Below are positions 17,013-24,708 of a stretch of 64,000 bases of DNA, piece by piece. Where the stretch lies: positions 124,001-188,000 of the forward strand of contig NZ_MEEX01000003.1 in assembly GCF_001724605.1 (NCBI RefSeq), written 5' to 3'. How positions within the stretch are numbered: position 1 is the first letter of the stretch; each line of letters starts with the position of its first letter. The position numbers were made by a program, and so were the translations under genes. The DNA is from Phenylobacterium sp. SCN 70-31 (lineage in GTDB: Bacteria; Pseudomonadota; Alphaproteobacteria; Caulobacterales; Caulobacteraceae). Below the pieces are notes generated by a model, which saw nothing but the letters and a program-made list of their open reading frames with translations, was not told the origin of the DNA and searched no databases.

Positions 17013-17914
17013 GGGATCACGAACTCCAGAGCCGGCCCCTGCCGCACCGACAGGTCCCCCCCCGGATAGCGTTCCCCGTCCAGGACATATTCGCCGTCGA
17101 ACGCGAACTCGAAGACAGACGTGTCGTCGCGCCGATAGCCGGCCCCAGCCAGCCACGGGGCGTCACCGCCCCGCAGGAGGATCGGCAGCGCGAACGGCAG
17201 CCGACGGGGGGGCGCGGCCACCGAGAGCACCTTCAGACCCTCCCGGGGCTGGCCATACGGCCTCAGGCCCAATGGGAACCGCTTCAGCGTCGACGCCATG
17301 ACCAGGAACCAGCGGGCCACCTCGGGCTCCAGCGACAGGCTTCCCCCCTCCCCGCGTCGCCACGGGTCACCGGCCCCGCCAGCCAGGGTTCGCACGATGG
17401 CGCCGCCCAGGGTGACGAAGATGGCCGCCCCATCGAAGAAACCCAGGCCGTGGTTCCGTTGCGCCAACTCGGTGGCCCGGACGAATGCGCCGGTCCCGAA
17501 CAGGAAGCCGCGGCGCTCGGGTCCGACGGCGCCCTGGCGCACGATCTCCAGGCAATTTCGCTGCTTGGTCGGCCGACCCGCCTCGGCCGCGGCCAGGATC
17601 TGCTCCAGCGTGGTGCCCAGGGGCGAGCCGATGTCGAGGGCCAGGGCGTTGGTCTTGCCGTTGGGCAAAACCGCGAGGCGCGGCAATCGCCCGTCGAAGG
17701 CCTCGGGCAGGCGGCTCAACACCTCGCGGATCGTACCGTCGCCGCCATCCACCACCACGAGGTCCGCCCCGGCCTGGGCCAATCGCCGCAGGCCGCCGTC
17801 CAGTTCGGCGGGGTCCTCCGGCACGATGTCCAGGACGTCGGCCGGCAGCGGTCCGCGGCCGGTCCCGCGGTTGCGGTGGCTCTTCTGGTTCCAGATGAGG
17901 CCGGCGCGGATCAA
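17009..17914 (-). CDS. cpgB: Ceramide kinase (diacylglycerol-kinase-fold lipid kinase, CpgB-like)
   Basis: A 301-residue member of the DAGK catalytic family. The nucleotide-binding motif VVVDGGDGTIREVL is followed by LAVLPNGKTNALALDIG, with the usual C-terminal beta domain (FEFAFDGEYVLDGERY). In Caulobacter the equivalent (CpgB) phosphorylates ceramide to ceramide-1-phosphate. I place the start at TTG 17914, whose TTGA overlaps the stop of the CDP-alcohol phosphotransferase gene; longer frames run antisense-like through that gene. It is coupled at its 3' end to the next gene by GTGA. A plain diacylglycerol kinase is less likely here. Confidence 0.83.
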   Translation of the reverse strand: MIRAGLIWNQKSHRNRGTGRGPLPADVLDIVPEDPAELDGGLRRLAQAGADLVVVDGGDGTIREVLSRLPEAFDGRLPRLAVLPNGKTNALALDIGSPLGTTLEQILAAAEAGRPTKQRNCLEIVRQGAVGPERRGFLFGTGAFVRATELAQRNHGLGFFDGAAIFVTLGGAIVRTLAGGAGDPWRRGEGGSLSLEPEVARWFLVMASTLKRFPLGLRPYGQPREGLKVLSVAAPPRRLPFALPILLRGGDAPWLAGAGYRRDDTSVFEFAFDGEYVLDGERYPGGDLSVRQGPALEFVIP

Positions 17915-18987
17915 CGCGACAGCCAGGACACCAGGCGCTCGCGCGGCGCCGCGAACGCCTGGACCAGCTGCACGGCGTGGACGATCAGGCAGATGGCCGT
18001 CCACACACCCACCAGGATCAGCCCCTCGCCGGGCCAACCCAGCAACCAGGCCGGGGTCAGGATCAGCAGGTTGGGGTTCCGGCGCGCCGTGATCAGGCGG
18101 AAGAAGCTGTCGAACGGGCGCCACGAATGGATATGGAAGCCGAAGGCCCGCAGGAAGATCCCCTCCTCCACCCGTTGCAGGACGTAGCCGGCCAGGATCA
18201 TCCCCAGCGCGATCCCGGGCAGGTCGGCGGCGATGGCCGTCCCGAAACAGCCCACATACCAGGCCCACCACCAGAACGGCGGATGGATCAGGTCGATGCC
18301 GTGGTCGAAGACGTTGCCGATCGCAGACGAGGTGAGCGTCACCCGCGCCAGCTTGCCGTCCACCGTGTCCAGGAACGTCATCACCCAGGCGCAGACCAGC
18401 CCCCAGCCGAACTGCCCCTGCCAGAAGAGCCAGAAGGCCGCCAGGACGAGCAGAAAGCCGAGGAACGTCACATGGTTGGGCTTCAATCCTGCGACGGCGC
18501 ACCAACGGGTGACGATCCGCGCCGGGACCGGCCACCAGTATTTGGTCACGAGGTCCGTCACACCCTTGTACGAGCCGGCGAAGGTGCGCGCCTCCACCTC
18601 CCGGACGTTCTGGGCCGTGAGCCGGGTCAATACCGGCGCCTCGCGCTTCCGCAGTTCCTCGTTGTAGGCCAGATCCGCCAGCGACAACCGAGCCAGCCCT
18701 ACGGGCTCCTCGCCCCGTTCTAGCGCCGCAGCCGCCTCGGCCGCACGCGCGGCGGGCACATGAGCCGCCACCGCGCCCCCGTCGTCGGTCACGAGCACGG
18801 CCTCTGGCCGCTTCGCCAAGGTGGCGATCAGGGATTCGTCGTAGACCCATCCGCCCAGGGCCAGCACGACGGAGCCGGACGTCGGCGGTTCGTCGGCCAC
18901 GCCCAGGCCGGCGCGCACGAAGGTGCGGCGCAGCCGCTCGCGCGCCGTCATCCCCCAGATTCGCACGTCGCCGGCGCCCAGGATCAT
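17911..18987 (-). CDS. cpgA: CDP-alcohol phosphatidyltransferase family protein (CpgA-like)
   Basis: 358 residues from ATG 18987. The C-terminal half is a membrane CDP-alcohol phosphotransferase with the complete signature D-x2-D-G-x2-A-R-x8-G-x3-D-x3-D, seen as DTVDGKLAR then GNVFDHGID, and about six hydrophobic helices. The first ~110 residues (ILGAGDVRIWGMTARERL, VVLALGGWVYDESLI) look like a reduced nucleotidyltransferase-type domain. In-frame GTG and TTG codons about 30-40 bp upstream are alternative starts. It heads the minus-strand trio with the ceramide kinase and nucleotidyltransferase-like gene. It would transfer a phospho-head group from a CDP donor in ceramide-phosphoglycerate synthesis. 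Confidence 0.78.
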   Translation of the reverse strand: MILGAGDVRIWGMTARERLRRTFVRAGLGVADEPPTSGSVVLALGGWVYDESLIATLAKRPEAVLVTDDGGAVAAHVPAARAAEAAAALERGEEPVGLARLSLADLAYNEELRKREAPVLTRLTAQNVREVEARTFAGSYKGVTDLVTKYWWPVPARIVTRWCAVAGLKPNHVTFLGFLLVLAAFWLFWQGQFGWGLVCAWVMTFLDTVDGKLARVTLTSSAIGNVFDHGIDLIHPPFWWWAWYVGCFGTAIAADLPGIALGMILAGYVLQRVEEGIFLRAFGFHIHSWRPFDSFFRLITARRNPNLLILTPAWLLGWPGEGLILVGVWTAICLIVHAVQLVQAFAAPRERLVSWLSR

Positions 18988-19120
18988 TCCCGTCGGCGCC
19001 GCGCCCGCTTCCACCGTCGTCTGCAAAACTTCCGCGCGCCTCTCACGCAAATCGGTGCAACCTGATACCGAGCCCCGTCTCCTTAGGAAAGCTCGCCCCG
19101 CTGGAAAGCTCGACCTGCGC
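18988..19120. promoter_or_regulatory. Divergent promoter region of the sphingolipid locus
   Basis: 133 bp between the minus-strand cpg-like trio and the plus-strand phosphoesterase-to-NTP-transferase run. Both groups must be transcribed from here. No confident boxes; CTGGAAAG (19101-19108) serves the phosphoesterase start. Confidence 0.4.
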
Positions 19121-20059
19121 TTGACCGCCTTCCGCCTCGCCCATCTTTCGGACCTGCAGCTTCCGCCGCCGCCCCTGCCCTTCCGCTGGCGCGACGTGGC
19201 CTCGAAACGCCTGCTGAGCCGCTTCGCCTGGCGGCGCAAGCGGCGTCGGCACATCCAGGCCGTGCTGGACGCCATCGCCGCCCATATGGTCAGTCGGTCG
19301 CCCGACCATGTGGCGATCACCGGCGATGTGGTCAATTTCTCGACGCCCGAGGAGTTCGAAGCCGCCCGCGCGTGGCTGCTCTCCCTCGGCGACCCGCGCG
19401 AGGTGACGGTCAGCCCGGGAAACCACGATGCGCTCACCGCGCGTGGCGCCCCGCGCGACTTCGCCCCCTGGCGGCCGTGGCTCTCGGACGGCCCGCCCGG
19501 CGACTTCCCGCACCTGCGGGTCCGAGGCCCCGTGGCGATCATCAACCTCTCGTCCGCCACGCCCACGGCGCTGCACCTCGCCCAGGGCGCTCTGGGTCGC
19601 GTCCAGATCGACGCCGCCGCCCGCCTGTTGCGCCAGGCGGGCGCCCAGGGCCTCTGCCGCGTGGTTCTGGTCCATCACCCGGTCACGCGGGGCGTCGTAT
19701 CGGGGCGCAAGGCGCTCACCGACGCCGCCGAGTTCCGCGCCATGCTCCGATCTGTGGGCGCCGAACTGGTCCTTCACGGCCACGCCCACGAGGCGCACCT
19801 CGCCCGCCTCCCCGGCCCGGATCGCGACATCCCCGTCCTGGCCGCGCCGGCGGCCTCGACGCCGGCGGGCGGTCCCGGCGAACCCGCGCGCTGGAACGAG
19901 ATCGCGATCGCGCCCGGCGACGCCGGCTTTCGAATCCGCGTCACGGCCTTCGGCGTCACCCCGGCGCTGTCGGTGGAGCGCCTGGGCGCGTTCTCCCTGT
20001 ATCCGGCGGCGCAAAACCCGCACGACCGCCCTTCCCCGCCGCAGGGGGCGTTCCTATGA
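19121..20059 (+). CDS. Calcineurin-like metallophosphoesterase
   Basis: A 312-residue metallophosphoesterase with all family motifs: LAHLSDLQL (D-x-H replaced by the DLQ form), DHVAITGDVVNF (GD), SPGNHD (GNHD), VVLVHHPVT and LHGHAHEA. TTG 19121 is taken as start because the frame begins right at the first beta strand (LTAFRLAHLSD) and has GGAAAG about 12 nt upstream; the longer frame reads through the divergent gene's 5' end. It starts the run phosphoesterase-HIT-lptF-lptG-ceramide synthase. It could hydrolyse a lipid phosphate or CDP-linked by-product of the pathway; the substrate is unknown. Confidence 0.85.
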   Translation: MTAFRLAHLSDLQLPPPPLPFRWRDVASKRLLSRFAWRRKRRRHIQAVLDAIAAHMVSRSPDHVAITGDVVNFSTPEEFEAARAWLLSLGDPREVTVSPGNHDALTARGAPRDFAPWRPWLSDGPPGDFPHLRVRGPVAIINLSSATPTALHLAQGALGRVQIDAAARLLRQAGAQGLCRVVLVHHPVTRGVVSGRKALTDAAEFRAMLRSVGAELVLHGHAHEAHLARLPGPDRDIPVLAAPAASTPAGGPGEPARWNEIAIAPGDAGFRIRVTAFGVTPALSVERLGAFSLYPAAQNPHDRPSPPQGAFL

Positions 20060-20099
20060 TCCGCCTACGACGCGACCGTTGAATCGCGAGGAGCCCCGC

Positions 20100-20534
20100 G
20101 TGACCAACTCCACGGCCCGGAAGTTCGGGCACCCGGCCACTCTGGTCGCCGAGACCGGCCACTGGCTGGTGCTGGTCCGGCCCCAGCAGCCGACGTTCGG
20201 GTCCCTCGTCCTGGTCTGCAAGGAGGACGCCCGGGCCTTCTCCGACCTGTCGCCGGCCGCCTTCGCCGACCTCCAGAAGGCCGTGCGGGGTATCGAGACG
20301 CTGCTGAGCGACGCGGTCGCGTACGAGAAGATCAACTACCTCATGCTGATGATGGTGGACCCCGACGTCCACTTTCACGTCATTCCACGCTACCCTGGCG
20401 AGCGGTCGCACGGCGGCCAGGCCTTCGCCGACGCCGGCTGGCCCGGCCCGCCCGCACTTGCGTCTCACGTCGCGCTGAGCGAGGAGGAGGCCAAGGCGCT
20501 GGCCGCCGACTTCGCCGCCCGCTGGCGGGCATGA
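20100..20534 (+). CDS. HIT-family protein with altered first histidine
   Basis: 144 residues of the histidine-triad superfamily (nucleotide hydrolase/transferase fold). The triad reads DVHFHVIP, so the nucleophilic middle histidine and the last one are kept but the first is aspartate. GTG 20100 is chosen for the GAGGAG 6 nt before it. It lies between the phosphoesterase and lptF on the same strand. By family it may cleave a nucleotide-linked compound such as a CDP-derivative left by the neighbouring transferases; this is inference. Confidence 0.8.
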   Translation: MTNSTARKFGHPATLVAETGHWLVLVRPQQPTFGSLVLVCKEDARAFSDLSPAAFADLQKAVRGIETLLSDAVAYEKINYLMLMMVDPDVHFHVIPRYPGERSHGGQAFADAGWPGPPALASHVALSEEEAKALAADFAARWRA

Positions 20535-20556
20535 CCGCCGCAATCCGGGGACCCGA

Positions 20557-21750
20557 TTGAGTCTCATCGACCGCTATCTGCTCCGCCTGGCCTTCTGGCC
20601 GATGGTGGGAGCGACGGGGGTGACCCTCATCGCGCTTCTGCTGGAGCGCACGTTGCGGCTGCTCGACATGCTGTCGGCGTCCAGCGACCGGTTCGGCTTC
20701 GTGGCCCAGCTCGCCGTCAATCTGGTGCCGCACTACGTGGGCCTGACCCTGCCCGCGGCCTTCTTCCTGGCGCTGGTCATCGTCGTGAACCGGATGAACC
20801 AGTCGTCCGAGATCGACGCCCTGCTGGCCGCCGGCTTCTCCCTCACGCGGCTCGCGGCGCCCTACCTCTGCCTCGCGGCGGCCCTGACGGTGGTCAGCCT
20901 GGTGGTCTTCGGCTTCGCACAGCCCTACAGCCGCTACGCCTACCGCGCCGTCCTCCACACGGCCCAGAACGCCGGCTGGAACGGCCTGATCCCGGCCGAG
21001 ACGATCCTGTCGCCGTCGAAGGATCTGACGATGACCACCGACATCGCCGATCCCGCGGGCCAGCAGCTCTCGCGCGTCTTCATCCGTCGGATCACGGAGA
21101 AAGGCCGCGAGGAGATCACCACCGCCGCCATGGCCGAGCTCAGCCGCACCGCCGACGGCCAGAACGTCCGGCTCGAACTTCGTGACGGCCAGCAGCTCCG
21201 CTTCAACGCCGAGGGTCGGCCCGAGACCCTCAGCTTCCAGGCCTTCACCATGCAGCTTCCGATGACGGGGCCGGCCCGACTGCTTCGGGCGCGCGGCGGC
21301 GACGAGCGCGAACTCACGCTCTTCGAACTCGCCGACCAGGCGCGGTCCGGACACTCCACCCTTCCGAAGGAGACATTGAAGGGCGAACTGTACGGCCGGC
21401 TGGCCCGGGCCTTCGGCCTGTTGCTGCTGCCGATGCTGGCCGTGCCGCTGGGGCTCGCCGCAAAGCGCAGCGGTCGCGCCCCGGGCGCGATCGTGGGCGG
21501 CCTCCTGCTGCTCGCCTTCCACCACACGATCCAGCTCGGCCAGGGCCTGGCCGAGACCGGGCGGGCGCCGGCCGAACTGGCCGTCGGCGTGCCGTTCGGC
21601 GTCTTCGCCGGCATCTGCTTCCTGGTCTTCTTCACCAGCCTCAAGCGCCCCGGCGAGACCCCCGTGGGCCGGGCGATGGAGCATCTGTCGGCCTGGGCGG
21701 CGCGCATGCGCCTCCGCCGGGCCGCGGGCGCGACGGGCGCGGCCGCATGA
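20557..21750 (+). CDS. lptF: LptF-like permease of the YjgP/YjgQ family
   Basis: 397-residue inner-membrane protein of the LptF/LptG family: three N-terminal membrane helices (YLLRLAFWPMVGATGVTLIALLLERTLRLLDML), a periplasmic beta-jellyroll-type domain (~150-270), and three C-terminal helices (LARAFGLLLLPMLAVPLGLAA). TTG start at 20557. Its stop overlaps the ATG of lptG. LptFG with LptB2 extracts lipopolysaccharide from the inner membrane. Here the pair sits between sphingolipid genes, directly before the ceramide synthase, so it may serve sphingolipid export instead of or besides LPS. Confidence 0.85.
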   Translation: MSLIDRYLLRLAFWPMVGATGVTLIALLLERTLRLLDMLSASSDRFGFVAQLAVNLVPHYVGLTLPAAFFLALVIVVNRMNQSSEIDALLAAGFSLTRLAAPYLCLAAALTVVSLVVFGFAQPYSRYAYRAVLHTAQNAGWNGLIPAETILSPSKDLTMTTDIADPAGQQLSRVFIRRITEKGREEITTAAMAELSRTADGQNVRLELRDGQQLRFNAEGRPETLSFQAFTMQLPMTGPARLLRARGGDERELTLFELADQARSGHSTLPKETLKGELYGRLARAFGLLLLPMLAVPLGLAAKRSGRAPGAIVGGLLLLAFHHTIQLGQGLAETGRAPAELAVGVPFGVFAGICFLVFFTSLKRPGETPVGRAMEHLSAWAARMRLRRAAGATGAAA

Positions 21751-22805
21751 CGCTCGGCCTCTATCTCCTGAAGCTGATGGCCTCGCGGATCGGCGCGGCC
21801 CTGTTCGCTCTCGTCGGCGTCCTACAGATCCTCGACCTGCTGGACGTCTCGACCGACATCCTGGACCGCAACCTGGGCGCCGGCGGCGTGGCCTACTATG
21901 CGCTCCTGCGCCTGCCGCGGCTGATCGAACAGTCTGCGCCCCTCGCCGTGCTGGCCGGCTCCCTGTTCGCGTTCGGAAAGCTGGCCGGGGACAGCGCGGT
22001 GACCGCGATGCGCTCGACCGGAATTTCGGCCTACCGGATCACCATGATGGCGCTTCCCACGGCACTCACCCTCGCCCTGGCTCAACTCGCGATCGGCACG
22101 GTGATCGCCCCCCGCACCGACACCATCCTCAGCGAGTGGTGGCAGGCCAGCACCCCCCCCGACGCCGCCAAGGCCGTCGACCCGGTGACCTTCCGCGTTG
22201 GCGACGAGATCGTGGTGGCCGTCCCCCGCGATCCCGACGGGACCAGCCTGGAACAGGTGACGATCTACAAGCGCGACGCCTCGGGGCGTCTGATCCAGAG
22301 GACCAACGCCCAGGCGGCTGTCTACGAGGATGGCCGCTGGAGACTGGTCGAGCCCCGCTTCGAGACCCTCGGCGACGACAATGTGGTCGAGAGCGCCGCC
22401 CAGCGCATGGACTGGACCGCCAACCTGACCCCCGGCGACGTTCGCGCCCTGGCGATGGGCGAAACGACGGTGACCGCCGCCGAAGCCAGCCGCGCCCTGG
22501 CCGGCGGCCTCTCGACCCGGCCCCGCACGTTCTACGACACCCAGCTCCAGCGAAGCTGGGCGGCGCCTGTCGCCTGCCTGGTCATGATGCTGCTGGCGGC
22601 GCCGGCGGCGCTCGCCAACTTCCGGGGCGGCGGCGTCACCCTGACGGTCCAGTGCCTGGCGTCGGGACTGCTGTTCCTGGTCTTCGACGGCGCCTTCACG
22701 GCCCTGGGCGAGAACGGGGCGGCGCCGGCCGTGCTGGCCGCATGGGCGGCCCCGTCGATCTTCGCGGCCCTGGGCGTCACCGCCCTGCTGTACCTGGAAG
22801 GCTGA
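21747..22805 (+). CDS. lptG: LptG-like permease of the YjgP/YjgQ family
   Basis: 352 residues with the same layout as its partner: N-terminal helices (LALVG-type ALFALVGVLQILDLLDVSTDIL), a periplasmic domain (VTFRVGDEIVVAVPRDPDG...) and C-terminal helices beginning after TFYDTQLQRSWAAPVACLVMMLLAAP. ATG 21747 overlaps the lptF stop (ATGA). The ceramide synthase starts 7 bp after its stop. It would form the heterodimeric permease with LptF and need an ATPase (LptB) encoded elsewhere. Whether the cell has a second LptFG pair for LPS cannot be told from this window. Confidence 0.85.
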   Translation: MTLGLYLLKLMASRIGAALFALVGVLQILDLLDVSTDILDRNLGAGGVAYYALLRLPRLIEQSAPLAVLAGSLFAFGKLAGDSAVTAMRSTGISAYRITMMALPTALTLALAQLAIGTVIAPRTDTILSEWWQASTPPDAAKAVDPVTFRVGDEIVVAVPRDPDGTSLEQVTIYKRDASGRLIQRTNAQAAVYEDGRWRLVEPRFETLGDDNVVESAAQRMDWTANLTPGDVRALAMGETTVTAAEASRALAGGLSTRPRTFYDTQLQRSWAAPVACLVMMLLAAPAALANFRGGGVTLTVQCLASGLLFLVFDGAFTALGENGAAPAVLAAWAAPSIFAALGVTALLYLEG

Positions 22806-22812
22806 GCGCGCC

Positions 22813-23961
22813 TTGGGGGACGTCGTCGTCACGCCCGTGGCCGGCAAGTCCGAGCTCGACCGTTTCATCCGCTTGGGCGCGCGCATCGGAGCCGCAGATC
22901 CGAACTACGTCGCGCCCCTGCTGTTCGAGCGTCACGAGGCGCTGAGCCCCAAGGGGAACCCCTTCTTCCAGCATGCCGACGTGCAGTTCTGGCTGGCCTG
23001 CCGCGACGGACGCGACGTGGGCCGCATCAGCGCGCAGATCGATCGCCTGAATCCCCAGACCCGGGACGGCATCGGACACTTCGGCATGATCGCAGCCGAG
23101 GACGACCCGCAGGTCTTCGCCGCGCTCTTCGCCGCCGCCGAGGCCTGGCTGAAGGACCGTGGCTGCCGCACCGCCCTGGGCCCGGTCAATCTCTCGACGA
23201 ACGAGGAGGTCGGCCTGCTGGTCGAGGGCCGAGACACCCCGCCCATGTTCATGATGGGTCACGACGCCCCCTACGCGGGCGCCCGTATCGAGGGCCAGGG
23301 CTACGCCAAGGCCAAGGACATCCACGCCTATGTCTGCAGCGTGGCCGACGATCTGCCGGGCCCCATCCTGCGCCGCGTGCGCAAGGCGCCGGCCGAAGGC
23401 GTGCGCCTGCGCACCCTGGAGATGAAGCGGCTGGACGAAGAGGTCCGCACTCTCACCGGCATCCTGAACGACGCCTGGTCCGGCAACTGGGGCTTCACCC
23501 CGACCACCGAGGCCGAGACCCAGGCGCTGGCCAGCAACCTGCGCCTGCTGATCGACCCCCGCCTGGCCTGGTTCGCCGAGATCGACGGCGAGGCGGCGGG
23601 CTTCATGATCCTGCTGCCCAACATCAACGAGGCCATCGCCGACCTGGACGGCAAGCTGTTCCCCCTCGGCTGGGCCAAGCTGCTCTGGCGGTTGAAGGTG
23701 AAGGGGCCGAAGACCGGCCGCGTGCCGCTGATGGGCGTGAAGCGCAAGTTCGCCTCGACCCTGCGCGGCCAGCTCCTGCCCTTCCAGCTCATCGACGCGG
23801 TCGCCCAGGCGGCGCGAAAGCTGGGCTACGAGCGCTACGAGCTCTCCTGGGTCCTCGAGGACAACCTGCCGATGCGCCGCATCTGCGACGCCGGCGGCGC
23901 GCGGATCTACAAGACCTACCGCGTCTACGAGAAGGCGCTTTCCGGGAATGCGGACGCTTGA
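22813..23961 (+). CDS. bcerS: Bacterial ceramide synthase (GNAT-like acyltransferase, bCerS)
   Basis: A 382-residue GNAT-fold protein beginning VVVTPVAGKSELDRFIRLGARIGAADPNYVAPL. It continues with GHFGMIAAEDDPQVFAALFAAAEAWLKDRGC and ends with KLGYERYELSWVLEDNLPMRRICDAGGARIYKTYRVYEK, the usual acceptor-site region. In Caulobacter the protein at this place acylates 3-oxo-sphinganine to 3-oxo-ceramide. TTG 22813 is followed at once by the domain. The stop overlaps the next gene by TTGA. Synteny with spt, cerR and the kinase supports the name; as a sequence alone it would be called a GNAT family protein. Confidence 0.83.
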   Translation: MGDVVVTPVAGKSELDRFIRLGARIGAADPNYVAPLLFERHEALSPKGNPFFQHADVQFWLACRDGRDVGRISAQIDRLNPQTRDGIGHFGMIAAEDDPQVFAALFAAAEAWLKDRGCRTALGPVNLSTNEEVGLLVEGRDTPPMFMMGHDAPYAGARIEGQGYAKAKDIHAYVCSVADDLPGPILRRVRKAPAEGVRLRTLEMKRLDEEVRTLTGILNDAWSGNWGFTPTTEAETQALASNLRLLIDPRLAWFAEIDGEAAGFMILLPNINEAIADLDGKLFPLGWAKLLWRLKVKGPKTGRVPLMGVKRKFASTLRGQLLPFQLIDAVAQAARKLGYERYELSWVLEDNLPMRRICDAGGARIYKTYRVYEKALSGNADA

Positions 23962-24707
23962 CCGGCTTCGCCGCCCTGGTGCTGGCCGGATCGCGCGGCG
24001 GGCCGGACCCGGTCGCCGCGTATGGCGAGGCGTCTCACAAGGCCCTGATCCGGCTCGGCGGCGAAACCCTGCTGGCCCGCGTCGTCGGCGCGCTGCGGGC
24101 CGCGGGCGCGGGCTGCATCGCCGTGATCTCGAGCCATCCCGACGTGCGCGCCGAGATCGCCCGCCTCGGCTGCGAGGCGCTCGATGAGGCCTCCGGCCCC
24201 AGCCTCAGCGTCCGTGTCGGCGCGGACGCCCTGGGCGCGCCCCTGCTCGTCACCACCGCCGACCACGCCCTCCTGCGGCCCGAGTGGATCGACCAGTTCC
24301 GCGCGGACATGCCGGCGGGCGCCGACGTCGCCGTTCTGGTGGCCGCCCGCGCCACGGTGGAGGCCGCCGCGCCGGGGACGAAGCGCACCTGGCTCAGGCT
24401 GGCCGACGGCGACTGGTCGGGCTGCAATCTCTTCTACCTCGCCACACCCCGCGCCCTGGCCGTCCTCGACCTCTGGCGGCGCGTCGAGGCCGAGCGCAAG
24501 CGCCCCTGGAGGATGGCCCGGATCCTGGGTCCGGGAATGCTGCTGCGCTACCTCTTCCGCCGCCTCACCCTGCGCGCTGCGGCCACGCGGCTGGGGGACC
24601 TCGCCGGGGTGAACGCCGCCGTGGTGGAAAGCCCCTACGGCCTCGCGTCTGTCGATGTGGACAAGCCCGCCGACCTCGACCTCGTGCGACAGATCGCCGG
24701 GAGCTGA
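23958..24707 (+). CDS. MobA-like NTP-transferase domain protein in the sphingolipid locus
   Basis: 249 residues of the nucleotidyl/glycosyl-transferase (GT-A, MobA-like) fold: GFAALVLAGSRGGPDP, KALIRLGGETLLARVVGAL, VTTADHALLRPEWI, SGCNLFYLATPRALAVL, ending SVDVDKPADLDLV. The usual glycine-rich GxGxRM loop is replaced by SRGGPDPVAAYGE. TTG 23958 overlaps the ceramide synthase stop. It is the last gene of the plus-strand run and converges on the cytidylyltransferase-like gene with a 1-bp gap. A cytidylyl- or guanylyltransferase acting on a head-group precursor is plausible; no function is established to my knowledge. Confidence 0.75.
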   Translation: MTGFAALVLAGSRGGPDPVAAYGEASHKALIRLGGETLLARVVGALRAAGAGCIAVISSHPDVRAEIARLGCEALDEASGPSLSVRVGADALGAPLLVTTADHALLRPEWIDQFRADMPAGADVAVLVAARATVEAAAPGTKRTWLRLADGDWSGCNLFYLATPRALAVLDLWRRVEAERKRPWRMARILGPGMLLRYLFRRLTLRAAATRLGDLAGVNAAVVESPYGLASVDVDKPADLDLVRQIAGS

Positions 24708-24708
24708 G

